60,045 nt of DNA from an uncultured Eubacteriales bacterium (GCA_900313925.1 OMTF01000014.1:1-60045); one strand, 5' to 3'. Positions 37,061 through 45,933 are shown, counted from the stretch's first letter. The notes: generated by a model from the letters alone, not told the origin. Program-made: numbers and translations.

Positions 37061-38619
37061 CTCTTCTGTCTCTGCAATCCGTGACCGCAGGCTATGGAAG
37101 CCTTCCGGTTTTGAAGGACGTAAGCCTCGAAATGGAAAAAGGACAGATTCTGGCTCTGGTGGGAGAATCCGGCTCCGGAAAATCGACCGTGATGAAGTCC
37201 ATCGCCGGCCTTCCCTCTTTCGGCGTCTCCGTTATGAAGGGGAGCATCCGGTTTGATGGAAAGGATATGATTGCGCTTTCCCCGGAGCAGCGCCGGAGAA
37301 TTCTGGGAGAGGATCTCTGCATGATCTTCCAGAATCCAACAACTTCCATGAATCGAATTCGAAAAATCCGAAATCAATTTCTGGAATCCTATCGGAGTCA
37401 CAGAAACGGCGGCGATGAGGAAGCGCTGCAGCAGGTGCGTACTACGTTTCAAAAGCTTGGGCTTGCCGATACGGATCGTATTCTGGACAGCTGTCCCTTT
37501 GAACTTTCCGGCGGGATGTGCCAGCGTGTCGCGATCGCTCTTGCCATGGTCATGGAGCCGAAGCTCCTGCTCGCCGACGAACCGACTTCGGCGCTGGATG
37601 TTGTCAGCCAGCAGCAGGTCTTGGAAGAGATGCTTCTGCTGCGGGAGCGTTTCGGAACTTCCGTTCTCCTCGTCACGCACAACATCGCTGCAGCGGCAAG
37701 AGTAGCCGATCGACTGGTCATCCTGCATGATGGGTGCATCGAGGAAGCCGGTGCGAAGGACGCTTTGATCGCCTCCCCGCAGAAAGAATATACAAAACTT
37801 CTGCTGAACAATGTTCCCCGGCTCTGCCGCACGGAACGCCGCCGGGAGAAAACCGAGGTATTGCTGCAGGTATCTGGAATCGAAAAGACGTATCTGAAAA
37901 ACGGCGTCCGCGTCCGGGCTGTAGAGAATGTCAGCCTCGCGCTGGAAAAAGGGGAAATTCTTGGAATTGTCGGCGAATCGGGTTCCGGAAAAAGCACGCT
38001 TGCAAGGCAGATCCTTCGTCTGGAAAAACCGAGCCGCGGACAAATTACAGTCTGCGGAAAAGACATTGCACGCCTGAAGAAAAAGGATGTGAAAGGACTA
38101 TATCAGGCAGAACAGATAATTTTTCAGAATCCCGAGACATCCTTTAATCCGCGGATGCGCATCCGGGAAAGCATCCGGGATACGCTCCGAAATCTCGCCG
38201 GTATCCGCAGCAAGCCGCAGATTGAAGAAAAAATCGACGAGCTTATGCGCGATGTAGGACTCGCGCCGGAGCTTGCAAACCGCTATCCATTTCAGCTTTC
38301 CGGCGGACAGTGCCAGCGGGCGGCGATCGCAAGAGCGCTGGCCGCGAGTCCGCAGCTTCTGATCTGCGACGAGGCAACGAGCGCCCTGGATGTCACCGTG
38401 CAGGCCGGCATTGTTTCTCTTCTCCGTTCTCTGGCACGGGGGAGAGGCATGAGCATGATTTTCATTTCCCATGACCTTGCCCTTGTAAGCACCCTTTGCG
38501 ACCGGGTAGTGGTCATGAAGGACGGGCGCTGCATCGAGCAAGGAACCGCAGCGGACATTGTCGCCCATCCGAAGCAGGAATACACGAAGCTCCTGCTGCG
38601 TTCCGCATCTTTTCGCTGA
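37057..38619 (+). CDS. Double ATP-binding protein of a peptide ABC transporter (DppD-DppF fusion)
   Basis: A 520-residue protein with two full ATPase domains. First half: Walker [10 protein letters not shown] (~residue 35), signature SGGMCQRVAIALAM, Walker B LLADEPTSALD. Second half: Walker [10 protein letters not shown] (~308), signature SGGQCQRAAIARAL, Walker B LICDEATSALD. It combines the jobs of OppD and OppF in one chain, like YejF or GsiA, but lacks the Cys-rich C-terminal extensions seen in the opp ATPases of this window. Confidence 0.9.
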   Translation: MTLLSLQSVTAGYGSLPVLKDVSLEMEKGQILALVGESGSGKSTVMKSIAGLPSFGVSVMKGSIRFDGKDMIALSPEQRRRILGEDLCMIFQNPTTSMNRIRKIRNQFLESYRSHRNGGDEEALQQVRTTFQKLGLADTDRILDSCPFELSGGMCQRVAIALAMVMEPKLLLADEPTSALDVVSQQQVLEEMLLLRERFGTSVLLVTHNIAAAARVADRLVILHDGCIEEAGAKDALIASPQKEYTKLLLNNVPRLCRTERRREKTEVLLQVSGIEKTYLKNGVRVRAVENVSLALEKGEILGIVGESGSGKSTLARQILRLEKPSRGQITVCGKDIARLKKKDVKGLYQAEQIIFQNPETSFNPRMRIRESIRDTLRNLAGIRSKPQIEEKIDELMRDVGLAPELANRYPFQLSGGQCQRAAIARALAASPQLLICDEATSALDVTVQAGIVSLLRSLARGRGMSMIFISHDLALVSTLCDRVVVMKDGRCIEQGTAADIVAHPKQEYTKLLLRSASFR

Positions 38620-38634
38620 AAGCAGGTATTCTCC

Positions 38635-39582
38635 ATGAAAAAATACGGAAAATTTCACAAACTTCTTTCTGTACCGGGAACGGAAGGAATCCCTCTCACC
38701 GTAGTCCAGGGGGCTGCCGCCGGCCGGACCGTGCTTGTTTCCGCCGGCGTCCACAGTCTGGAAGAAGTCGGCGTTCAGGCGCTTATACGTCTTGCCGCCG
38801 CCATGGATCCAGCGCATGTCGCCGGGCGCATTCTTTTTGCCCATTGCTGCAATTTGTCCGGTTTTTTCCTGCATTCCAACGGCTGCGTCCCCTCCGATGG
38901 CAAGAATCTGAACCACTGCCTGCCCGGTGCTCCCGACGGGACCGAAGCAGAGCGTCTCGCATCGGCTATTGTGAATCGTCTGCTTTCTCTTTCGGACGCT
39001 GTAATCGACCTGCACAGCGGCGGGGGATATGAAGCTCTTCTGCCGCACGCCTATATTCAAGCGGATGCCGATCCGTCCGCTGCACATCGTTCCCGGGAAC
39101 TGTCCGCCTATGCCAATATGCCCTACTGCGTTGCCTCCAGTCTGCGGGACGGTCTGTACAGCTATGCCGCGGTGCTTGGAAAAACAGGGGTTTTGATCGA
39201 GCGCGGGCAGTGCGGAACCTGGTCCGATGCCGAAGCCGAAGCGGCCGCACAGGATGTCAGGAATATGCTTCGCTTTCTGGGGGTTCTGAGGGATGGCCCC
39301 GAACCCGTCCGCTATGTGCAGACGTTTCTGCCCCGTGCGGAATATGCAGTGGCGGGCGCGTCGGGATGCTGGTATCCCCGGAAAAAACCCGGCGATCTTC
39401 TAATCTCCGGAGAAATTATCGGGGAAATCCGGGATTTCTACGAAACCACGCTTCAGGTAGTCCGTGCGCGCTTTGACGCTGTTCTTCTTTATCAGACAGT
39501 CTCCCTTGCCATCCGCAAGGGAGATCCCATGGTTGCATACGCCTCGAAGGACGCACCGTCTCCCGATCCGTATCCTTTTTAA
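38635..39582 (+). CDS. Succinylglutamate desuccinylase/aspartoacylase family zinc carboxypeptidase
   Basis: A 315-residue M14-like enzyme. The zinc ligands fit GVHSLEEVG (His and Glu, ~residue 38) and DLHSGGG (His, ~126); the general-base Glu is in LIERGQCG (~188). The family deacylates N-acyl amino acids or trims peptides in the cytosol. It starts 15 nt after the fused ATPase gene, so it probably processes what the transporter imports. Confidence 0.83.
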   Translation: MKKYGKFHKLLSVPGTEGIPLTVVQGAAAGRTVLVSAGVHSLEEVGVQALIRLAAAMDPAHVAGRILFAHCCNLSGFFLHSNGCVPSDGKNLNHCLPGAPDGTEAERLASAIVNRLLSLSDAVIDLHSGGGYEALLPHAYIQADADPSAAHRSRELSAYANMPYCVASSLRDGLYSYAAVLGKTGVLIERGQCGTWSDAEAEAAAQDVRNMLRFLGVLRDGPEPVRYVQTFLPRAEYAVAGASGCWYPRKKPGDLLISGEIIGEIRDFYETTLQVVRARFDAVLLYQTVSLAIRKGDPMVAYASKDAPSPDPYPF

Positions 39583-39739
39583 TGCGTTGCGGAAAAGGGG
39601 CGTCTGAAGAAGCATAGTTCTTCCGCAGCCGTCCGCCGGACAGCATACCGGGTTCCGCGCGGGCTTCTTTTCCGGATTTCCCGCTTTCCGGATGAAGGCA
39701 GGAATTGCTTCTGGATTTTTCATCCGTTTTCGTTTTTTT

Positions 39740-39822
39740 GGTTCTATAATAAATGTTGGGGTAGAGATCTGGAGTGTTCTCCAGATCTCTACCCCAACAT
39801 TTGACAAAGAACCGTTTTTTTC
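39740..39822 (+). repeat. Perfect 24-bp inverted repeat with 4-nt loop (large hairpin)
   Basis: 39751-39774 is exactly complementary to 39779-39802 with the loop TGTT. GGTTCT (39740-39745) and AGAACC (39808-39813) extend the symmetry outside, and a run of seven T follows. It works as an exceptionally strong terminator for the peptide operon but is longer than needed for that. 39583-39739 otherwise holds nothing recognisable. Confidence 0.75.
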
Positions 39823-39833
39823 AGAAATAGGCA

Positions 39834-39864
39834 TTGACATTTTCTTGCGGGGGGTTATTATAAT
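39834..39864 (+). promoter_or_regulatory. marR-MATE promoter
   Basis: TTGACA at 39834-39839; the -10 is either TATTAT (39856-39861, 16-nt spacer) or TATAAT (39859-39864, 19-nt spacer). A G6 run fills the spacer. Confidence 0.65.
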
Positions 39865-39888
39865 AGCATGCTATGATAGCACGCTATG
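39863..39888 (+). promoter_or_regulatory. Tandem palindromic operator of the MarR regulator
   Basis: Two directly repeated 13-bp units, ATAGCATGCTATG (39863-39875) and ATAGCACGCTATG (39876-39888), each nearly self-complementary, lie over the transcription start. This is the expected layout for autorepression by a MarR dimer. Confidence 0.7.
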
Positions 39889-39912
39889 TTAATGGAGTGG
39901 AAAGGCGGAAAA

Positions 39913-40380
39913 ATGGCAGAATACAAATCGGATTGCGGTCTCATGATAAAGAAAATCCATGACAGAATCGCCAAGGAAGCAAACAGCGATCTTGCCGCGC
40001 AAGGTCTCACACTCGCTCAGCTCATGTACCTGGAGTATCTGCAGGCGGGAGGCGGCAGCCCGGTCCCTCTCCGGGATCTCGAAAAGCATTTCGGCACTTC
40101 CCAGCCGACGGTTTCCGGTCTCATCCGCAGGCTTCGTCAGAAGCGGCTTGTTCGCGTCGCCTCCTCGCCGGAGGGCGGCCGGGCAAAAACCGCGGAACTG
40201 ACCGATACCGGAAGGGCGCTCCTGTCACAGGCCGGCGCCAGCCGGCAGAAGATGGAAGCCGCCGTTTTCGCGCCGCTCACCGACGAAGAAAGAAAGCAGT
40301 TCCAGGGCTATCTTGAGCGCATCTGCCGGTATCTAGACAGTGTAAAGGAATTGGGAAGCGGAGGAGGCAGCAATTCATGA
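39913..40380 (+). CDS. MarR-family transcriptional regulator
   Basis: A 155-residue winged-helix MarR protein: helix 1 at residues ~5-25, DNA-binding wing ~45-95 with TSQPTVSGLIRRLRQKRLV. ATG 39913 follows AAAGGCGG; two earlier in-frame ATGs (39886, 39892) overlap the operator and lack a site. It overlaps the MATE gene by ATGA and very likely represses the operon through 39863-39888. Confidence 0.9.
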   Translation: MAEYKSDCGLMIKKIHDRIAKEANSDLAAQGLTLAQLMYLEYLQAGGGSPVPLRDLEKHFGTSQPTVSGLIRRLRQKRLVRVASSPEGGRAKTAELTDTGRALLSQAGASRQKMEAAVFAPLTDEERKQFQGYLERICRYLDSVKELGSGGGSNS

Positions 40381-41771
40381 CGAAGAAAAAAAACTCCGCG
40401 GCGGAAAATTTCCTGGAAGGCTCCGTGGCGAGCGCAGTGCTGCGGAATGTCATTCCTTCCATCGCCGCCATGCTGATGGTGCTTGTCTACAATCTGGCAG
40501 ATACTTTTTTCATCGGGCAGACCCATAACGACTATATGGTTGCCTCGGTCTCCCTGGCGACGCCGGTCTTCCTGCTCTATATGTCCCTCGGTACGCTGTT
40601 CGGCATGGGCGGCACGTCCGTAATCTCCCGTTCGCTCGGCCGCGGGGATACGGAATATGCGAAAAAAGTCTGCTCGTTTTGCATATGGGCGGGCGTAGCG
40701 GTCGGTCTCGTATTCACGGCGCTCATGATCATCTTCATCGATCCGCTGCTTCGGATTCTCGGCGCGAGCAAGGAAACCTGGTCCTATACGAAGACGTATC
40801 TGCTGATCGTCTCGGCCTGCGGCGTCTTCTCTATCATCTCGAACTGCTACACGAATATTCTCCGAGCCGAGGGCAGATCCACGCAGGCAATGGTCGGCAC
40901 GCTGATCGGCAATCTGCTCAATGTCATCCTGGATCCGATCATGATCCTTTGGTTTGACTGGGGCATCACCGGGGCGGCAATCGCGACGGTGATCGGAAAT
41001 GTTGTCGGCGCGCTCTATTATCTGCTGTACTTCTGGACCGGGAAATCTACGCTCAGCATCCGCCCTGCGGACTTCCGAATGGGCGATCATATCGCGTCCG
41101 GCGTGCTCGCGATCGGCATTCCGGCGTCTCTCGGAAGCCTGCTCATGAGTGTCTCCCAGATGATTACAAACAGCCTGATGGCCGAATATGGAGACCTCGC
41201 GGTCGCGGCGTACGGCGTGAGCGCCAAGATTCTGATGATCGTTACGGTCATCGGCATCGGCATCGGTCAGGGTGCCCAGCCGCTTCTCGGATACTGCTAC
41301 GGGGCGAAAAACATGCACCGCTTTCAGGCATCGCTGAAATTCACTTCGATTTTCAGCCTGATCGTCTGCGGCGCCGTAACTCTTCTCTGCTATATTTTCG
41401 CCCGTCCGCTTGTCCAGATCTTCCTTTCGACGCCGGATGCGCTGGACCTCGGCGTTACTTTCTCCCGAATCATGCTTTCTACCGCATGGCTGTTCGGCGT
41501 CTATTACGCGATGATCAATGCCCTGCAGGCTGTCGGCGCGGCGAAGCCGTCGCTTTGGCTGTCCGTCTGCCGTCAGGGAATCATCTATATTCCGGCCGTG
41601 TTCCTCTTTAAAGCCGTAATCGGTATCAACGGTCTCGCATGGGCGCAGCCCGTCGCAGACCTTCTCTCCATCGTACTTGCGGTTGCAATGACGCTTCGGA
41701 CGATCCGAAAGTGCAAAGAGGCGGACGCGAAAGAGCAGGCCGCCGCAGCGGCAAATGCAGCGGGAGCCTGA
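40377..41771 (+). CDS. MATE-family efflux transporter
   Basis: A 464-residue, twelve-helix multidrug and toxin extrusion protein (NorM/MepA-like) with the two MatE repeats; N-terminal NLADTFFIGQ is the family mark. It would expel cationic compounds using a Na+ or H+ gradient. Coupled to marR by ATGA, as in the mepRA arrangement of Staphylococcus. Confidence 0.92.
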   Translation: MTKKKNSAAENFLEGSVASAVLRNVIPSIAAMLMVLVYNLADTFFIGQTHNDYMVASVSLATPVFLLYMSLGTLFGMGGTSVISRSLGRGDTEYAKKVCSFCIWAGVAVGLVFTALMIIFIDPLLRILGASKETWSYTKTYLLIVSACGVFSIISNCYTNILRAEGRSTQAMVGTLIGNLLNVILDPIMILWFDWGITGAAIATVIGNVVGALYYLLYFWTGKSTLSIRPADFRMGDHIASGVLAIGIPASLGSLLMSVSQMITNSLMAEYGDLAVAAYGVSAKILMIVTVIGIGIGQGAQPLLGYCYGAKNMHRFQASLKFTSIFSLIVCGAVTLLCYIFARPLVQIFLSTPDALDLGVTFSRIMLSTAWLFGVYYAMINALQAVGAAKPSLWLSVCRQGIIYIPAVFLFKAVIGINGLAWAQPVADLLSIVLAVAMTLRTIRKCKEADAKEQAAAAANAAGA

Positions 41772-41890
41772 ATCGGGCAGAGGAAAGAGGATCGGCGCCG
41801 CCCAGGCGGAATCCTCCGCCTTCGGCATGCGGAGCACCTTGGATATTCAATTTCGAAGAAAATTTTATTTGTGAATGAAAGGAAAAAACT

Positions 41891-42550
41891 ATGGACCCCA
41901 GTAAGAAAAGAGATATTTACTGCACAGACTGCGGCGTTCGAACCTGCATCCGCTGCTCCGCCGATGCCGATGGCACGCTCCCCGATTACTGCATGTCGAA
42001 ACGATTTGAAGCAATAAGGGAGGAAGCGCGCGAGGAAAGCAGGAAGCCCGAAAATCTGAAGATCATGCAGGGCTTTCTGAAGATCAATCCGACAGGACTG
42101 CACGGCGGGCAGGCGACCCGCGTTGAAATGCTGATGGGATTATTTCGCAGTGTCGGGGCCAAAAAAATCGGCATTGCAACTTGCTACGGGCTGCTGAACG
42201 AAGCCCGGACCTTCAGCCGGATTCTGCGTGCCAACGGCTTTGACGTGTACGGGATCAACTGCAAGGTCGGCACAATGGATAAGGCCGACCTCGACGTTCC
42301 TCCGGAAGAGGATCCCTATCCCGGCGAATCAAGCTGCAATCCCATTCTGCAGGCCAAAATTCTGAACCGCTTCCGGACCGATTACAACGTGATCGTCGGC
42401 CTGTGCGTCGGGCACGACGCGCTGTTCTCCAAATATTCGGAAGCTCCGGTTTCCACTCTGGTTGTCAAGGATTTTGCCCTGGGGCACAACTCCGTCGCAT
42501 GCCTCTATCAGGCGGACAGCTATTATAAAGGGCTCCTGGAAAAAGACTAA
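41891..42550 (+). CDS. DUF1847 domain-containing protein
   Basis: A 219-residue protein with a Cys-rich N-terminus (CTDCGVRTCIRC, then C at ~residue 35) and further conserved Cys in TCYGLL, NCKVG, SCNP and LCVGHD, which suggests metal or Fe-S binding. The DUF1847 family occurs in anaerobes; no function is established. AAAGGA precedes ATG 41891. It is followed by a terminator at 42577. Confidence 0.85.
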   Translation: MDPSKKRDIYCTDCGVRTCIRCSADADGTLPDYCMSKRFEAIREEAREESRKPENLKIMQGFLKINPTGLHGGQATRVEMLMGLFRSVGAKKIGIATCYGLLNEARTFSRILRANGFDVYGINCKVGTMDKADLDVPPEEDPYPGESSCNPILQAKILNRFRTDYNVIVGLCVGHDALFSKYSEAPVSTLVVKDFALGHNSVACLYQADSYYKGLLEKD

Positions 42551-42576
42551 GCCCGAAACTTGGAGCTCAGCACGCG

Positions 42577-42612
42577 AAAGCCCGGCGAACCGCCGGGCTT
42601 TCAAGTTTTTCT
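42577..42612 (+). terminator. Terminator after the DUF1847 gene
   Basis: AAAGCCCGGCG (42577-42587), loop AAC, complement to 42601, then TCAAGTTTTT. It also stands at the 3' end of the convergent Hsp70-like gene. Confidence 0.8.
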
Positions 42613-42665
42613 CCGCGACTGCGTGAAGCCGCACGTCCGCCGTTTTCGCTCTGGCTTTTCCGCCG

Positions 42666-44576
42666 TCAGCCAAGAGGAATTTCGACTACTTCCGCCATTT
42701 TCGTCAGGCAGGCTTCAATTTGATGCGAAATATCATCCGCCAGATGTTCCGATATTTCGTCGTTCTTCTCGGTTTCCAGCTTCTCATAGAAATTGGCTTT
42801 GACCTCGCTGCTGACTTTCTGCAGACGGGACTTCACATAGCTTTCTCGAACAAGCTTTCGCACGGAAACCGGAATATCCGCATGCATAATCGCCGCCTGC
42901 ACCGGCTCCTTGCCGACCAGCAGAACGACAAGCGAAATGACGATGCCGGCGAGAACGCCGCTGATGCCGTTTGCAACGATCGCGGCCCCGCCGCCGCCGC
43001 AGAGGAGACCGACCAGAAGGGATATGATGCCGTTAATCATCCAGGTAATCTCTTCCATGGCGAGAACATCCTTCGCATCTACATGAATGTCTACATCCGA
43101 ATAGGAGAAATAGGAAGAAAGGCTCAGTGCCGTATAAGGTACGTTGTGCCGCATGCAGATGGGCACTGTATATTTTTCAAGCTCCGCTGCCACAGGCTTT
43201 AGCCAGTCGCTGATCGGCCGCACCAGAAGTTCTCTGGCTTCGTCGGAATGCAGATACTCCGCGATGTCTTTCTGCATTTCGTTATCGATATCCTCCAGAC
43301 GCTTGATTTCTCCGCTTCGCCAGCGCTCAAAGGCGGGAAGCGCGGCATGCTCCAGAACCGGGCCGACCAGAGCGTCGACCGCCGTATGGTAAAAATCGTC
43401 AATATGCTCCTTCACAATATCCTGGACGGCGGAAGATTCGATAAGCTCCCGAACCTCCTTCTTGAACTGCCGCAGTTCCTCATCAATGCTGCCGCTCCAG
43501 GCAAGCCCCCGGCTTACGGAAAACTCCGGCTCCGCGCCGGTAATGACCACTGCTTCCGGAAATGCCTCTTCGCACCAGGCGCGCACAGCCGGCAGCTTGG
43601 ATACGCCGCCTGTGAGAAACAGAAGTTCCGGCATATCGCCGTTTATTTTCTCCCGCACCTGCTGCAAAGACTCCGTAAAGACCGCATGGAAGGATTTGCC
43701 GTTCAGGCGGGCCGCCGGCTGCTCAACCATTTTCTCCGCAAGCTCGGGGCTCATGGTGATTTTCAGCCGGACGGGAGTCTTGTAGCTTATGACTACGGAC
43801 TCGCTGCATCGGTGGCTTTTCCAGTATTCTTCATCGGAGAAATATTTTTCCTTCAGGCGGCGGGCGGTAAATTCACAGTAGTTTTTCCAAGGCTGGCTGA
43901 CGGAAAAAACGTCCTCAATCCGCTTCCGGTGCGGACTTGCCTCCACGGCGCTCTGAAGAAGAATTTCGTCCATGATGCCGCCGCCGAGGAAAACCTCGCC
44001 CGCCGTCTGCAGCTCGACTTCCTTGCCGTTTGTGATATAGGCAAAATCCGTTGTCGAGGATCCCATATCCACCACCAGCACGGGTTTGGAAAGAATATCG
44101 TAGCCGACCTGCAGGTGCTTCGACTGGCAGGCGCTTATCAGCGCTGCCCGGGATTCCGAGATAATCTTCAGCGGCGGATAGCCGACCCGCTCAAAGATCT
44201 CGCGGTAGTGCTCCCGATCGTTTTTTCCCCATCCTGCCGGGCAGCCGATGTAAAAGCAGCAGTCCTCGTTCTTTATTAGGTCCCCCGTACGATAAAGCTC
44301 GCCCAGCACCGCCGCCGCAAAGGTTCGGATATCCGCCTGGCTGTCCGGGTTCGTAAGATAGGTGCTTTTAAAGCGGAGCTTCCGCTCCACCGCTCCCGGC
44401 GTCCAGCAGGCACTCTCTCCGATCACGATCTCCCCCGTTTTCAGCCGTGCATAGGCGGTAATAAAGCTTTTCGCCTCCCGCACCGCAAGGATCTCCGGCG
44501 TGCCCTTGTCATTTCTATTCAGCCGGGCGATGCTGCTTTCCGCATCCCCCAGATCAAATCCGAAATATCTGTCCAT
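42666..44576 (-). CDS. Membrane-anchored Hsp70-like ATPase
   Basis: A 636-residue protein whose first ~370 residues carry the actin/Hsp70 nucleotide fold: phosphate-1 YFGFDLGD (residues 4-11), phosphate-2 LVVDMGSSTTDFAY (~167) and adenosine motif FLTGGVSKLPAV (~315). The standard peptide-binding beta-sandwich of DnaK is not recognisable; instead there is a helical region and a hydrophobic, glycine-rich membrane segment (~513-556), followed by a charged ~80-residue C-terminus. The gene follows the GrpE-like membrane protein gene by 3 nt and is convergent with DUF1847. Role unknown; a membrane-tied chaperone or a cytoskeletal/division ATPase are the obvious ideas. Confidence 0.8.
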   Translation of the reverse strand: MDRYFGFDLGDAESSIARLNRNDKGTPEILAVREAKSFITAYARLKTGEIVIGESACWTPGAVERKLRFKSTYLTNPDSQADIRTFAAAVLGELYRTGDLIKNEDCCFYIGCPAGWGKNDREHYREIFERVGYPPLKIISESRAALISACQSKHLQVGYDILSKPVLVVDMGSSTTDFAYITNGKEVELQTAGEVFLGGGIMDEILLQSAVEASPHRKRIEDVFSVSQPWKNYCEFTARRLKEKYFSDEEYWKSHRCSESVVISYKTPVRLKITMSPELAEKMVEQPAARLNGKSFHAVFTESLQQVREKINGDMPELLFLTGGVSKLPAVRAWCEEAFPEAVVITGAEPEFSVSRGLAWSGSIDEELRQFKKEVRELIESSAVQDIVKEHIDDFYHTAVDALVGPVLEHAALPAFERWRSGEIKRLEDIDNEMQKDIAEYLHSDEARELLVRPISDWLKPVAAELEKYTVPICMRHNVPYTALSLSSYFSYSDVDIHVDAKDVLAMEEITWMINGIISLLVGLLCGGGGAAIVANGISGVLAGIVISLVVLLVGKEPVQAAIMHADIPVSVRKLVRESYVKSRLQKVSSEVKANFYEKLETEKNDEISEHLADDISHQIEACLTKMAEVVEIPLG

Positions 44577-44579
44577 ATG

Positions 44580-45455
44580 TCAGCTTTCTCCTCCCGCTGC
44601 AAGGCCCTTGCGCAGAAGCCTGCCGTCGCGCGTCAGTGCCGGCCGCAGCGTCGCCTGCCTGTGCGAAGGCATCCTGTCAAACCAGCTGTCATGCTCCGGC
44701 GTGTAGTCAACCGCTTCAATGCCCTGTGTGTGGAGGTAGTATTTTACGTTCTCCAGCGCCTCCAGGGCTGTATCTCCATCCTTGCTGCACACCGCCTCCA
44801 GCAGGTTCGCGTAAAGCTGCAGCTCGTCCTCGGAGGGGCCCCCGCGGTCCTGCTTATCCTGTGCCGCCTTGATCGCCCAGTTTTCCTCCTCCTGCGCCTG
44901 CTCCAGATTGTGATCAATCGTCTGCAGAACGGTCTGCATCGTGCGCAGTACGCTCTTGGAGTCAATCAGAATTTCCACTTTCTGCTCGGCAGGCTTTTCC
45001 TCCGGAGTCCGAGATGCCCGCTTCAGACGCATCCCGCTGAAAAACAGAAGCACTGCGCCGACAGCCGCGGCAAGCGCCGCGATCCCGGCTTCGTTCTGCC
45101 CCTGCAGACGGGTCAGAAGCACACCGAGGCCTGCCGCAAGCGCTGCAATTCCCAGGACCAGCAGCAGCCAGAACAGCGTTCCCGGCGCCTTCTTCTTCTC
45201 TTTCTTCTCCGCTTCCCGGTTCCAGACTTTCGCCTCGCTTGCCGTGCTCATCAGAGCGACGCTCATCCGGGCGGTCTGGATCATGTGTGCCGCCTCGCTG
45301 CGCACTCTTTCGCTTTCGCAGTCTTCATTAAACCGGTACAGAACCCGGTCGTACTGCTCCATAACTGTCTGCTGCGCTTCAAGGGGCGTGCGTGCCTGCA
45401 GCAGCCGGCTTTCCAGCCGGTCCCGATCCTTTTCCAGGTACTCTGTTAGCTTCAT
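44580..45455 (-). CDS. Membrane protein with GrpE-like C-terminal region
   Basis: A 291-residue protein: cytosolic helical N-terminus of ~85 residues, two transmembrane helices (~90-112 and ~120-141) and a C-terminal cytosolic part of ~145 residues. That part has a long helix pair (LRTMQTVLQTIDHNLEQAQ..., then ALENVKYYLHTQGIEAVD) and ends in WFDRMPSHRQATLRPALTRDG. The order long helix, L-x-x-x-GIE, FD/WF, RPA resembles GrpE, the nucleotide-exchange factor of Hsp70. With the Hsp70-like ATPase encoded next to it, I infer a dedicated exchange factor. GGAGG precedes ATG 45455 by 8 nt. Confidence 0.6.
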   Translation of the reverse strand: MKLTEYLEKDRDRLESRLLQARTPLEAQQTVMEQYDRVLYRFNEDCESERVRSEAAHMIQTARMSVALMSTASEAKVWNREAEKKEKKKAPGTLFWLLLVLGIAALAAGLGVLLTRLQGQNEAGIAALAAAVGAVLLFFSGMRLKRASRTPEEKPAEQKVEILIDSKSVLRTMQTVLQTIDHNLEQAQEEENWAIKAAQDKQDRGGPSEDELQLYANLLEAVCSKDGDTALEALENVKYYLHTQGIEAVDYTPEHDSWFDRMPSHRQATLRPALTRDGRLLRKGLAAGGES

Positions 45456-45526
45456 GTATTTTTCCTCCGCGGAATCCGATCTTCCGCCTCCATGCTGCCT
45501 GCTTGCGCAAATTTCGCCTTTTCTGC

Positions 45527-45532
45527 ATTATA
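45527..45532 (-). promoter_or_regulatory. Candidate -10 box of the GrpE-like/Hsp70-like operon
   Basis: TATAAT on the minus strand about 72 nt before the start; TTCACG 18 nt upstream could be a weak -35. No CIRCE heat-shock element is visible nearby. Confidence 0.35.
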
Positions 45533-45846
45533 CTCTTGTTTTCCTCCTGCGTGAACACCCCCGCCGCCCGGCACCCCGCAAACCCGACGAAACGGATTCT
45601 TTTCTATCGAAAAGCGTCCCCGGCGTTTCCTGCGGATCGCCTGCCTTCCGCCGCTGCTTTCCCGGTTCCCTCTTCGATACGCTTTTTTATCTGCAAAGGC
45701 AGGGAGCGTCCCGGCTGCTCTCCGGACGTCTGCATGGAAATTTTCCCAAGAAATTCGCGGATAATGCCGCAGTTTTCTACGTTTTTTCCAAATTTTCGAA
45801 TTTTTTCGCCCCATCGGCTCCCCGAACTCTTTTTTACGGTGGTTAA

Positions 45847-45858
45847 TTAGCGCGCTAA
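45847..45858. promoter_or_regulatory. Palindrome upstream of the symporter promoter
   Basis: TTAGCGCGCTAA is a perfect 12-bp palindrome ending 12 bp before the -35 box at 45871. It is a plausible activator or repressor site. Confidence 0.45.
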
Positions 45859-45870
45859 AGGAAAAAAGCA

Positions 45871-45899
45871 TTGCAATCAGCTTCTTTTTTCTGTATAAT
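45871..45899 (+). promoter_or_regulatory. Strong promoter of the truncated symporter gene
   Basis: TTGCAA (45871-45876), exactly 17 nt, TATAAT (45894-45899). Confidence 0.75.
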
Positions 45900-45933
45900 T
45901 CACGTATTCTTTAAAATTCGAAGAAAGAGAAGC

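Noticed and set aside
39400-39840. Frames on both strands reading EIW..LQISTPTF
   Set aside because: They are produced by the perfect inverted repeat at 39751-39802, which translates similarly in both directions.
45452-45871. 139-codon minus-strand frame upstream of the GrpE-like gene
   Set aside because: Arg/Gly/Lys-rich without motif, overlaps the probable promoter region; no ribosome site at its start.
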